Assembly (NCBI RefSeq): GCF_003351045.1
Contig: NZ_QQZY01000005.1
Coordinates: 1 to 64,000 of the forward strand
Direction of reading: 5' to 3'
Origin: Gaiella occulta
GTDB taxonomy: Bacteria > Actinomycetota > Thermoleophilia > Gaiellales > Gaiellaceae
DNA: 64,000 nt
Below, in pieces: positions 1 to 6,885 of the stretch; the stretch's first letter is position 1, and every line of letters starts with the position of its first letter. A program made the translations under genes and the position numbers. The notes under the pieces are model-generated. The model saw only the letters and a program-made list of their open reading frames with translations. It did not search any database and was not told the origin of the DNA.

Positions 1-1
1 C

Positions 2-125
2 CGAGCACGCTGGAGCAACCGCTGGAAGCCCGCCCTCAACGCGTTCGCAGTGACATTCGAAGGACGAATCGAGATCAACGATTAACAAAATAGACAACAG
101 GACTTACACCGAAAATCTGACAGAC
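2..125 (+). mobile_element. 3' end of an IS256 (mutator)-like element
   Basis: Reading from base 2, the last 27 codons of an open frame end with TAA at 83-85. The residues include RWKPALNAFAV followed by FEGRI, the pattern found at the extreme C-terminus of IS256/mutator-type transposases (W..ALN.FA..F..R). The ~40 bases after the stop (ACTTACACCGAAAATCTGAC at 102-121) look like the terminal inverted repeat of such elements. The other end lies outside the window, so the match rests on the C-terminal motif alone. It abuts a truncated defence-type gene, which suggests the element inserted there. Confidence 0.5.
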
Positions 126-139
126 CCGCGCAAGCGGGC

Positions 140-1018
140 GACCGGATCAGCACCGCACCCGCGGATCTCGATCTGAAGGACGACACCAAAGAGGAGGCCT
201 TCGAGGCGGCCCTCAAGCTCGCCTACGCCGTTTCCGGCGGCCGAGTTCGGCTCGACGAGCTAGCAGCCCGTAGCGGCCCCGGCGCGCGCGCCCGCTACGA
301 GCAGCTCTACCCGCCGGCAATCCATGAAGCGGGCCTCGACGAGGTCGAGCTGCTCGAAACCTTCCCAGTCCTGACTACGGTCTTCGGCTACACCCGCGGC
401 GAAGCGGCCGCCGGGGCCTCTACCCTCCGACCCTTCCGCGCAGCCGACGGCAGCATCCGCCTACACGCGATCAAGGCCGAAACCGAGGGCCTGCTCTTCC
501 GCCTCGACCCACTCCGCGTCGCGAGCTGGCTCACCGCGCGCGGGCACCTCACGACCGCGCCGAGTGACCCGTACGAGGCGCGGCTGGCGATCATTCGCAG
601 CTGCGAAATCCCGCGCGCCGGCGAAGACCCCGCGCTCGACACACCAGGCGCCGACCTTCTACGCCTCATCCACTCCCTCTCGCACCGAATCATCCGCAAG
701 ATTTCCGCCTTCGCCGGCGTCGAACGCGACGCGCTCAGCGAATACCTCGTCCCACTCCATCTCGGCTTCGTCGTGTTCGCCGCCAGCCGCGGCGACTTCG
801 TCCTCGGCGGCCTCCAGGCCCTGTTCGAGAACGACCTCGACAAGGCGCTGCGAGAGGTCGTGCACGGTGAACCGCGCTGCGCACTCGACCCCGGCTGCAC
901 CCGCAACGGCTCCGCATGCGCCGTCTGCCTGCATGTCGGCGAACCATCCTGCCGCTACTACAACCAATTCCTCGCCCGAACCACCCTCTTCGGACCCGAC
1001 GGCTACCTCAACCCATGA
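140..1018 (+). pseudogene. DUF1998-domain protein, C-terminal part (DrmB-like, DISARM)
   Basis: The frame is open from just after the IS end to TGA at 1016-1018, about 290 codons with no native start. The end carries the DUF1998 hallmarks: LHSLSHRIIRK-like helix (LIHSLSHRIIRK), then GDFVLGGL, then a zinc-binding tail with DPGC, CAVCL and SCRYYNQFLAR. The upstream part (LLETFPVLTTVFGYTRG, then TEGLLFRLD) also fits proteins such as DrmB of the DISARM phage-defence system. The next reading frame starts on an ATGA overlap, the usual drmB-drmC arrangement. The 5' part was probably lost or separated by the IS256-like insertion. MrfB-type or other DUF1998 proteins remain possible. Fragment status is clear; the DISARM assignment is inference. 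Confidence 0.6.
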
Positions 1019-1105
1019 CCGTGGAGCCGGAAACCTTCGTCGCGATCGGCGCCCTGCTTGCCCGCGCACGCAACCTCGACGAAGCAACTAACGCGAGGGA
1101 AGGCC
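1015..1105 (+). pseudogene. 5' stub of the gene following the DUF1998 protein (DrmC position)
   Basis: ATG at 1015 overlaps the preceding TGA (ATGA). It opens MTVEPETFVAIGALLARARN and continues for about 30 plausible codons before the sequence changes into an inverted-repeat element at 1106. In DISARM the gene after drmB is drmC, a phospholipase-D-fold protein; too little remains to test that by sequence. The position and the translational coupling are the only evidence. Confidence 0.35.
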
Positions 1106-1324
1106 GGGGTCAGGTCTTCTTCGTTCCACCTGGCCGTGATCGCGCCCGTCCAGCGGGGTTACGGTTTGCGCGAGATAGCCGAGACGTGCGGCGACGTTGC
1201 GCCCGCTGGGAGCCGTGCGCCAAGGCGATCAGTCGAGACGAAGAAGACGTGGCCTCCGATCATCAGCCGATCCTCGCAGACTTGCGGTCGGGACAGCCAA
1301 GTGGAACGAAGAAGACCAGACCCC
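1106..1324 (+). mobile_element. ~219 bp inverted-repeat element, possible REP-associated transposon remnant
   Basis: The ends are near-perfect inverted repeats: 1106-1135 begins GGGGTCAGGTCTTCTTCG, and the reverse complement reappears at 1296-1324 ending AAGAAGACCAGACCCC, with about two mismatches in 27. GGGGTCAGGTC ends are typical of Y1 (REP-associated tyrosine) transposase elements. The interior frame reads RGYGLREIAETCG, like the helix-turn-helix tail of such transposases, but it is degenerate. It interrupts the stub of the previous gene. Confidence 0.45.
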
Positions 1325-1353
1325 CGATCCCCCCTATATGTCGACCTGGATGG

Positions 1354-1866
1354 TCATGGGCGTACGTTGTTGTCCTCGAGTTCCTTGCGGATCCGAGTGA
1401 TGCCGCGGGCAAATCGCATCTTGCAGGTAGCTTCGCTCTGGCCGATGAGCTCGGCGATCTCGGCGAACGGCAGCCCGCGGAGGAGGCGAAGCACGACGAC
1501 GGTTCGCTGCTCTTCGGATAGATGTGCGATGGCCGTCTCGAGCGCTGCCCGCACGTTCGGGCCGTACTCGTCGGTTGAGTGGAGTGTGTCGACATTCCAT
1601 GGTGCTGCTGCCTGGGGCGTCCGGCTGCGCCGCCGTATCTCATCGGCCATCCTTCGGTATGCGACCGTGTACAGCCAGGCCAGCATCGAGTCAGGAGGCG
1701 TGGCGTCGCCTGCGAATGCTTCGACAGCGTCGGCGAACACGCGCTGGGTCAGATCCTCTGCGTCCGCGGGGCTGCCTGTTCGACGCATGAAGAAGCGGTA
1801 GATCCGCAGGCGGTACTGACGGTACGCGCGCTCGGCGAGGGTCGAGCGCTTCGGAGGGTGGGTCAT
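1354..1866 (-). CDS. ECF-type RNA polymerase sigma factor
   Basis: The 170-residue protein starts at the ATG at 1866 (MTHPPKRSTLAERAYRQY). Region 2 is seen in YRFFMRRTGSPADAEDLTQ with the conserved DAEDLTQ core, and region 4 in LSEEQRTVVVLRLLRGLPFAEIAELIG followed by a helix-turn-helix. The length fits a minimal ECF factor with no extra domain. It is transcribed divergently from the first small exported protein. It is the only regulator next to four operons that share a GTTAC-N16-CGA promoter, so it is the obvious candidate to drive them. No zinc-finger anti-sigma gene is adjacent; the membrane protein at 4767-5507 may play that role. No GTTAC motif faces the sigma gene itself, so autoregulation is not evident. 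Confidence 0.85.
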   Translation of the reverse strand: MTHPPKRSTLAERAYRQYRLRIYRFFMRRTGSPADAEDLTQRVFADAVEAFAGDATPPDSMLAWLYTVAYRRMADEIRRRSRTPQAAAPWNVDTLHSTDEYGPNVRAALETAIAHLSEEQRTVVVLRLLRGLPFAEIAELIGQSEATCKMRFARGITRIRKELEDNNVRP

Positions 1867-1992
1867 CGAGTGCTCACGGCAGAAGTCAGACGGCGACCCT
1901 AGCCTGGCACGGACGCGTGCGAACTGGAAGCGGAGAGCACCGTTACTTTTCCGACGCCAACGCGACTTCTCTTCCCGGCAGCCGTCAGCGGA
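1863..1992 (+). repeat. 130-bp direct repeat, copy 1 (promoter region)
   Basis: This intergenic segment between the sigma gene and the first exported protein recurs at 3421-3550 with four visible mismatches in 130 bases. It contains the GTTAC-N16-CGA promoter and reaches the start codon of the sigma gene. Confidence 0.95.
1942..1965 (+). promoter_or_regulatory. Predicted ECF-type promoter P1 (GTTAC-N16-CGA)
   Basis: GTTAC at 1942-1946, 16 bases, then CGA at 1963-1965, 46 bases before the start codon at 2011. Identical spacing occurs at 3500, 5556 and, on the other strand, 8274. Confidence 0.6.
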
Positions 1993-2010
1993 CAACGTAG
2001 AGAGGAAGGT

Positions 2011-2370
2011 ATGCGACCCACGGTTACCTCAAGCAGGCTAATCCTCATAGTCGCAGTGTTAGGCGCCGGAATTCTTGCAGGAAGCGCGGCTGCTGCGACT
2101 TACGAGCGGTTCTTGCCGGAGGGTTCCTACTCATATGGCACCAGTGCAAGCTCAAGCTACGGGTCGTCCTGGATCAAAGCGAACTCCCACACCACGACAG
2201 GGGTTGACAGAACGATCACGCTGATCGACAACGTTTCCTACTCATGGCACGACACTCATCGCAGCACCGCGCCTGACGTGTGGGCGTCGTGGAACAGCTC
2301 AACGGTGAAGAAGGGGTACTGCCTGCTGCACACAAGTGGGACGGTCGCATGCACCGTCTTCGACTACTGA
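2011..2370 (+). CDS. Small exported protein 1 of the ECF-linked cluster
   Basis: A 119-residue protein with a classical Sec signal: short basic N-terminus, hydrophobic run about residues 9-27, and an Ala-rich cleavage region (SAAAATY). The mature part of ~90 residues is rich in Ser, Tyr, Trp and Thr and ends in a two-cysteine loop (KKGYCLLHTSGTVACTVFDY). A disulfide there is likely. I do not recognise the family. It is followed 16 bases later by a membrane-anchored partner, and the same pairing repeats at 3577/3966, 5626/6024 and 8042/7578. Such small aromatic, disulfide-containing exports could be a toxin or bacteriocin-like peptide, an adhesin or a structural coat component; nothing in the sequence decides. 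Confidence 0.75.
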   Translation: MRPTVTSSRLILIVAVLGAGILAGSAAAATYERFLPEGSYSYGTSASSSYGSSWIKANSHTTTGVDRTITLIDNVSYSWHDTHRSTAPDVWASWNSSTVKKGYCLLHTSGTVACTVFDY

Positions 2371-2386
2371 CCAGGAGGTGCTGGAG

Positions 2387-2989
2387 GTGACCAAGAATCG
2401 TCTCGTCCTCGTCGCGTCTCTCGTCGTCGCGATTGCTGTTGCGGGGGTTGCTATCGCCAGCGGCCGATCGCTCCTCTTCCCGACAGACGCACAGCAGGGT
2501 GCGCAGCTGCAAGAACTCGCTGCCAACGGTCTCGGTCAGAAGGCCGTCGGCTTTCCGAGTCAAATCGGTCGTCCCGATCTGGCCGTTTATGTCGCGCGAC
2601 TCTCGGACGGATCGATTTGCGTGAGCGACGCGCAACTCAATGGCATCGCCTCTGGTGGCGCCTGCGGTCCGGCTGATTCGCCGCTTGGTGGGAAGCCGTT
2701 CATGGCCGTGTTTGCTTCCGCTGGTGGAGCGACAGGTGCGTCGTTGAAAGAGGCCCGGCTTTACGGCCTCGCCGATAGCTCGGTCGCGCAACTCAAAGCG
2801 GAAATGAGCGACGGCTCAACTGTTGTACTACCGCTTTTTGCGTCGAAGAGCGCGGATGTCCCTTATCGTGTCTTCGCTTACCGTGTCTCTCGGGCGGATC
2901 TCGCCGCGGGCGTTACACCGGTCACGGTTGTCGCCCATGACACTGCTGGCGGCGAGATCGCTCGACAAGAAACCGGGGTTGCAGGCTGA
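2387..2989 (+). CDS. Membrane-anchored partner protein 1 (two-Cys extracytoplasmic domain)
   Basis: A 200-residue protein starting at GTG 2387 behind an AGGAGG-type ribosome site. An N-terminal membrane segment (about residues 6-26, VLVASLVVAIAVAGVAIASG) is followed by an extracytoplasmic domain. A cysteine pair lies mid-protein (SICVSDAQL...GGACG), then a beta-rich C-terminal part with RLYGLADSSV and a D-G turn. The same architecture is seen in four other proteins of this locus: hydrophobic anchor, C-x(9-20)-C, a 'V.GLA' strand, and a final D-G hairpin. Sequence identity among them is low. Function unknown; co-transcription with the small export suggests maturation, anchoring or immunity. 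Confidence 0.7.
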   Translation: MTKNRLVLVASLVVAIAVAGVAIASGRSLLFPTDAQQGAQLQELAANGLGQKAVGFPSQIGRPDLAVYVARLSDGSICVSDAQLNGIASGGACGPADSPLGGKPFMAVFASAGGATGASLKEARLYGLADSSVAQLKAEMSDGSTVVLPLFASKSADVPYRVFAYRVSRADLAAGVTPVTVVAHDTAGGEIARQETGVAG

Positions 2990-2998
2990 TCCACGCAG

Positions 2999-3041
2999 AG
3001 AGCGCTCACGGGTGCCGGATGAGTTGACCCGTGAGCGCTCT
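2999..3041 (+). terminator. Stem-loop terminator after the first cassette
   Basis: A perfect 15-bp stem (AGAGCGCTCACGGGT at 2999-3013, complement at 3027-3041) with a 13-base loop begins ten bases after the stop codon at 2989. No U-tract follows. Confidence 0.75.
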
Positions 3042-3042
3042 G

Positions 3043-3074
3043 CGCCCTTCCGTCGTCGCGCCCTTCCGTCGTCG
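3043..3074 (+). repeat. Perfect 16-bp tandem duplication
   Basis: CGCCCTTCCGTCGTCG occurs twice in direct succession immediately after the terminator stem. Confidence 0.95.
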
Positions 3075-3420
3075 ACTTGGGAAGCCAGGTCAAGGCGAGG
3101 GACCTAGTGCACCGTCTCGGTCTCATTTGGTCGTTTGCGTCAAGAGTGCCGCGGCCGCGGCTCCTCTTCTCCGAGAATCTTTCCGCCGGTCTGGTCCAGA
3201 TGAAACGGTTTGGGGGTTGTCGTTGGTGGCTTTCAGGTCGGGCACGATCCCGCGATCAGGTCGGGCACGATCAGGTCGGGCACGGGGTGGAAGATGTCGT
3301 GTCAGATCGCTTTGCCAGTGAGCTTGCCGGAGGAACGGCTCGCCGAGGTTGAGCCACAGCTCGAGGTCGGCGTGAAGCGGGACAATTGGACGACGGCGCT
3401 GCTCGCGTCCAACAGGGTCG
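3075..3420 (+). other. Non-coding stretch with three short direct repeats
   Basis: No convincing gene. TCAGGTCGGGCACG occurs three times, at 3233-3246, 3256-3269 and 3271-3284. Open frames here lack start signals and family resemblance. A minus-strand frame around 3310-3400 (DLELWLNLGEPF...) looks protein-like but was not identified and may be a remnant. Confidence 0.5.
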
Positions 3421-3550
3421 TCATCGAGTGCTCACGGCAGAGGTCAGACGGCGACCCTAGCCTGGCACGGACGCGTGCGAACTGGAAGCGGAGAGCCCCG
3501 TTACTTTTCCGACGCCAGCGCGACTTCTCTTCCCGACAGCCGTCAGCGGA
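3421..3550 (+). repeat. 130-bp direct repeat, copy 2 (promoter region)
   Basis: Second copy of 1863-1992, about 97% identical. Here it drives the second cassette, and the sigma gene that borders copy 1 is absent. The duplicated segment therefore carried the promoter only. Confidence 0.95.
3500..3523 (+). promoter_or_regulatory. Predicted ECF-type promoter P2 (GTTAC-N16-CGA)
   Basis: GTTAC at 3500-3504 and CGA at 3521-3523, about 54 bases before the start at 3577. It lies inside the duplicated 130-bp segment. Confidence 0.6.
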
Positions 3551-3576
3551 AACGGCGGAAACGAAGGAGGGCGCGT

Positions 3577-3954
3577 GTGCGTTCCATCGATGTGACGCAA
3601 TGGACCCGGGGAGGCCTGCGCAGACTCGCTCTCGTAGCTGCCTGCCTATTCCTCGTCGTTCTGCCACCCGCAGTCGCTCTGGCGGCGCAGATCACGTACG
3701 CCTCCGGTACGAACGGTGTTGGCGGCACGTTCGCCACGAGCGGCGAGGCGGTACGCGACTACAACCAGGTGTGGCACCAGGCGGGCCGCTCCTGGTGGGT
3801 CTGGTATCTGCATGGCTCCAGTCAAACCGGTCTGGTCTTCAACAGCTCGAACCCGACGAAGTACAACGGCGGCAGCGGCACGGTCGCCTACGCGAAATGC
3901 TCGAACAGCGACGACAACTCCGGCGTGACCTGGACATGCCAGACAACAAACTAG
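3577..3954 (+). CDS. Small exported protein 2 of the ECF-linked cluster
   Basis: A 125-residue protein, GTG start at 3577 behind AAGGAGG. The signal peptide is slightly longer than in protein 1 (basic ~15 residues, hydrophobic LALVAACLFLVVLPPAVALA, cut after ALA). The mature part is rich in Gly, Ser, Trp and Tyr (RSWWVWYLHGSS, FNSSNPTKYNGGSG) and ends with two cysteines ten residues apart (KCSNSDDNSGVTWTCQ). It shares size, export signal, composition and C-terminal Cys pair with protein 1 but little linear identity. It is followed 11 bases later by partner 2. No family recognised. Confidence 0.75.
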   Translation: MRSIDVTQWTRGGLRRLALVAACLFLVVLPPAVALAAQITYASGTNGVGGTFATSGEAVRDYNQVWHQAGRSWWVWYLHGSSQTGLVFNSSNPTKYNGGSGTVAYAKCSNSDDNSGVTWTCQTTN

Positions 3955-3965
3955 GAGGCGACGCG

Positions 3966-4619
3966 GTGAAGAATCCGTTTTCACGCTCGGCATCGTTCGT
4001 GCTCGGTGGCTCCGCGGCAATCGGCGCCATGCTCGCGGTGAGTGTCGTCGCATCCGCCGGAGGAGGCTTCGACGTGGAAACCGAAGCTGCAGCCCCGGCT
4101 CGCGCAGCCGACGTGCTTCCGAGTTTCAGCCGTGCTCGTACTGCAGACGACGCGTTGCCCGCCTCGGCGCAGGCAGGCCTCGCCCGTCTCCTCGCTGGTG
4201 GGGCACCAAGCGAAGCGCTCAACCCTGGAACGCCGCTTCCCACCGACAGTCGCAAGACAATCAGTGCCTACGGGCAGACGACCTACCTCGTCCCGACCGA
4301 CAAACAACAGGCGTGCTACGTGGTGAGCCCGTCGGGCGACGCCGGGTGCACGGACGGGTCGGCGATCGCACGAGACGGCCTCGAATGGGGTCTCGTTGAC
4401 CCGGATGGCTTCGATGCCGGTGCGCCCACGGTCGTGCACGGGCTAACAGGGGAAGGCGTCACAGGTGTTAGCGTCGCAACCGGCGCGACATCTCACCCGG
4501 CGATCGTGCGGGACGGTGCCTTCTACCTCGAGCTCCAGTCGAAGCCGACCGCGATCACCGTGCGCTTCGTGGACGGATCCGATAAGGAGTGGACCATTCC
4601 GGCGCCTCCGGCGCCGTAA
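3966..4619 (+). CDS. Membrane-anchored partner protein 2
   Basis: A 217-residue protein, GTG start at 3966, with SD GGAGGCGACGCG overlapping the end of the small export. A hydrophobic segment at about residues 11-30 acts as anchor or uncleaved signal. A linker rich in Ala and Pro follows, then the extracytoplasmic domain with the cysteine pair ACYVVSPSGDAGC, a VVHGLTGEGV strand, and a terminal strand-turn with DGSDKEW ending IPAPPAP. The same tail (IPAPPRP) ends the protein at 4767-5507, which supports common descent. Function unknown. Confidence 0.7.
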   Translation: MKNPFSRSASFVLGGSAAIGAMLAVSVVASAGGGFDVETEAAAPARAADVLPSFSRARTADDALPASAQAGLARLLAGGAPSEALNPGTPLPTDSRKTISAYGQTTYLVPTDKQQACYVVSPSGDAGCTDGSAIARDGLEWGLVDPDGFDAGAPTVVHGLTGEGVTGVSVATGATSHPAIVRDGAFYLELQSKPTAITVRFVDGSDKEWTIPAPPAP

Positions 4620-4633
4620 CCGCCAGGGCATTC

Positions 4634-4669
4634 CCGTCGGGGCTCTGCGGTTTCGCTCAGCCCCGACGG
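4634..4669 (+). terminator. Stem-loop terminator after the second cassette
   Basis: An 11-bp perfect stem (CCGTCGGGGCT at 4634-4644, complement at 4659-4669) with a 14-base loop lies 15 bases after the stop codon. Confidence 0.75.
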
Positions 4670-4766
4670 CTGCCTCAGCGGGATCGACGTCCTCCCTTCG
4701 GAAGTTCGCGGGGGTAACTGGTTCCCGTTGTGCCTGCCGCGGCGAGAGACATAGTGTGGGAACACC

Positions 4767-5507
4767 ATGGACGAGGAACCGGTTAGCGTCTTCTCCAATG
4801 CCGAGATCGCCGAGGCGCTTGGCAACGATCCGGAGTTGCTCGCGATCGCCGACGCTATCGCGCAGACGCGCCCAGAGCCTGCTGGACAGACACATTGGCG
4901 CCGCACAGTCGTGCTTCTTGCCGCTGCCGTGGCGGCTGCCATCGTCGTTCTGCCTGCGCTCGCGTTCACGAACGTCATTCCCGGCGTCTCGGATTGGTTT
5001 TCCAGCCCCAAAGCGCCGAGACAGATCGTCCTCAGATTCGAAAGCCTGGGGCGGGGCGCACCGACGGGCATGGACCCCAGCGTCGTGGCTTCGGAGGCGC
5101 GAACACTCATGACGATCAGGTTGGCTGACGGCACCTCCGCCCGTCTTTTCATTGCGCCGACGCGTCAAGGTGGCTTCTGCCTCGAGATCGAGGGCCTCGG
5201 GGGGGGATGCGATGCGGCCAGAGAGATCATGTTCGGCGCCGGCTTCGCAGCGAAACGCTTCCCTCAGGGCCCGGCAGTCGTCTACGGCAGCGCCCTGACA
5301 AACAAGGCGGTAGAGGCGGAAATCCGCCCGGCCAAGGGTCAGACCCAGCGTGTCGCCCTGACCCGAGTCTCGGCTCCCATCGACGCAGGCTTCTTCGTCG
5401 TCGACCTCCCCGAGTCCGCGAACGCGTTCCCGATTCAGGTGAGCCTGCTCGACGACGACGGGAACGCGGTGGGCACGAAGACGATTCCGGCGCCGCCACG
5501 GCCGTGA
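4767..5507 (+). CDS. Single-pass membrane protein, partner family, with cytoplasmic N-terminus (candidate anti-sigma)
   Basis: A 246-residue protein. Unlike its paralogues it has a ~46-residue hydrophilic, acidic N-terminal segment (MDEEPVSVFSNAEIAEALGN) before one membrane span (about 47-68, VVLLAAAVAAAIVVLPALAF). The outside domain has the shared cysteine pair GFCLEIEGLGGGC, a VVYGSALTNKAV strand and a D-D-D-G turn, and ends IPAPPRP like partner 2. It has no small export next to it and no GTTAC promoter. A short cytoplasmic part tethered to a sensing domain is the layout of anti-sigma factors, so it may restrain the sigma factor at 1354-1866; this is inference from topology only. Confidence 0.65.
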   Translation: MDEEPVSVFSNAEIAEALGNDPELLAIADAIAQTRPEPAGQTHWRRTVVLLAAAVAAAIVVLPALAFTNVIPGVSDWFSSPKAPRQIVLRFESLGRGAPTGMDPSVVASEARTLMTIRLADGTSARLFIAPTRQGGFCLEIEGLGGGCDAAREIMFGAGFAAKRFPQGPAVVYGSALTNKAVEAEIRPAKGQTQRVALTRVSAPIDAGFFVVDLPESANAFPIQVSLLDDDGNAVGTKTIPAPPRP

Positions 5508-5555
5508 CAGCATCGCGACCTCCCGCGTTTGCGGCCAGCTGTGCCCGTCGCGGGC

Positions 5556-5579
5556 GTTACTTTCAGGCGTCTCGTGCGA
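5556..5579 (+). promoter_or_regulatory. Predicted ECF-type promoter P3 (GTTAC-N16-CGA)
   Basis: GTTAC at 5556-5560 and CGA at 5577-5579, 47 bases before the start at 5626. The flanking sequence differs from P1/P2, so the motif is conserved independently of the 130-bp repeat. Confidence 0.6.
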
Positions 5580-5625
5580 AATACCGGTAAGAACGGGTCC
5601 TCGTACGACTCGGGAGGAGGATTGA

Positions 5626-6009
5626 ATGAGGTATCGAGTCGCAATAGGAACGACGGTCGTCGCGCTGATCATCGCGCCAGTCTCGGCCGCAGCGACCTGG
5701 AGTTGGGGCTTCAACTACCTGGGCAACTCGTCGAGCAATGGCAACTGTATGGCGCCAGCGGTCGCCGTGCCGGGCGCCGTCTGCAGTGGGTGGAACTACT
5801 GGAACTCGAACTACATGGACAAGCGGGGTGGGGGATACGTTTACCTGGGCTGGCAAAAAGACGCGTACACGTCTGGGTTCATTGGCGTCTCGGGCGTCAC
5901 CCAGGTTGCGACAGTGCCGAGCACCGTTGGGCTGGGTGGCTACCTGAAGTCCGCGGCCGAGTACGTCAGCGGCGCGGCGTCCTATCTCCAAACCCAGGCG
6001 TACTCCTGA
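5626..6009 (+). CDS. Small exported protein 3 of the ECF-linked cluster
   Basis: A 127-residue protein with ATG preceded by GGGAGGAGG. Signal peptide at residues 1-23 (VAIGTTVVALIIAPVSAAA). The mature protein is aromatic- and Asn-rich (TWSWGFNYLGNSSSNGNC, WNYWNSNYMDKRGGGYVYLG). It has two cysteines 14 residues apart near its N-terminal half rather than at the C-terminus. The C-terminal third is Ala/Ser/Tyr-rich. It precedes partner 3 by 14 bases. Similar in size and composition to the other three exports; family not recognised. Confidence 0.75.
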   Translation: MRYRVAIGTTVVALIIAPVSAAATWSWGFNYLGNSSSNGNCMAPAVAVPGAVCSGWNYWNSNYMDKRGGGYVYLGWQKDAYTSGFIGVSGVTQVATVPSTVGLGGYLKSAAEYVSGAASYLQTQAYS

Positions 6010-6023
6010 GGAGGGACACAATC

Positions 6024-6641
6024 ATGCGCAATCGGCTCTGGCGTGTGGCAGCTGGTCTGGCGATCGTCGTAGGCGTTGGGTTGTTCGCTCTTGTGGCAGC
6101 AGCACGCGAGGACGGTGCAGGGCTCGCAATCGAGACCTGGGCCGTCGGTAGCGACGGGACTCCGGTCGAAGTCGAGGGCCAAGCTGCTGAGCTGCTAGGG
6201 CGATTCGGTGGCCCGGGCCTGGACGCGCTCCGAGGCGTCTCGCTGATGAAATCTGTAGGTACGAACGGCGTGTTTCGAATTGCGACGACATCCGGTAAGT
6301 CGTGCGCCGCCGTCGGCCAATTCGAGGCTGGACGCGTGACCCAGCTCGGGATCGTGCAATGCCCGATCGATCCGAGCTTTCCGTCCGCGGAGCGTCCCGC
6401 GCTTGACCTCTCGGTGATCACGATCGCGAAGGGCGCTCCACGCGGGATCACGAGAGTTCAGGGCCTCGCGGCCGACGGTGTCGTCTCGATCGGCCTGGTC
6501 GACGCGACCGGCGCGATCGCCGCTGAGGTTCCGACCGCAGGAAACGCCTACCTCCTCGAGGATGTGCCGCCTGGAATTGTAGGTCTCGTCGCTCTGGACA
6601 AGGCGGGTACGGCAGTGCCGATTCAGGGCTCGCAGACGTGA
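6024..6641 (+). CDS. Membrane-anchored partner protein 3
   Basis: A 205-residue protein with a GAGGAGGG ribosome site overlapping the upstream stop. A hydrophobic anchor spans about residues 8-28. The outside domain contains the cysteine pair SCAAVGQFEAGRVTQLGIVQC, then a strand RVQGLAADGVVSIGLVDATG and a final turn ALDKAGTAV. The order of elements matches the other partners. Function unknown; likely works with the small exported protein encoded just upstream. Confidence 0.7.
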   Translation: MRNRLWRVAAGLAIVVGVGLFALVAAAREDGAGLAIETWAVGSDGTPVEVEGQAAELLGRFGGPGLDALRGVSLMKSVGTNGVFRIATTSGKSCAAVGQFEAGRVTQLGIVQCPIDPSFPSAERPALDLSVITIAKGAPRGITRVQGLAADGVVSIGLVDATGAIAAEVPTAGNAYLLEDVPPGIVGLVALDKAGTAVPIQGSQT

Positions 6642-6813
6642 GCGCAAGAAGGGGGAGCCGCCATGGCCAGTTGCGATCGTGCCGTCTACCGCTTTGCCAG
6701 GCTCTCGTCGCCTTCCTCCTGGCGGATGTCGATCTCCTTGTCGAGCAGTCCGGCTCGTTTCCCGTGAGATCGCAGCTTCGTTCCCGCGATCCGCCTCGAA
6801 CTCGCGTAGTTCA

Positions 6814-6852
6814 GGATCCGGAGGCGTGAAACGTCCCCACCCCTCCGGATCC
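6814..6852. terminator. Bidirectional stem-loop between convergent cassettes
   Basis: A perfect 11-bp stem (GGATCCGGAGG at 6814-6824, complement at 6842-6852) with a 17-base loop sits between the stop of partner 3 (plus strand) and the stop of partner 4 (minus strand). It can serve both. Confidence 0.65.
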
Positions 6853-6885
6853 ACTTTCGTCGTTGGCCGGCTTCCATAGGCGGCG

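Noticed and set aside
2011-6009. Possible lactococcin-972-like bacteriocins
   Set aside because: Size and export signal fit, but the family's conserved Gly/Trp/Tyr pattern was not found; left as unknown exported proteins.
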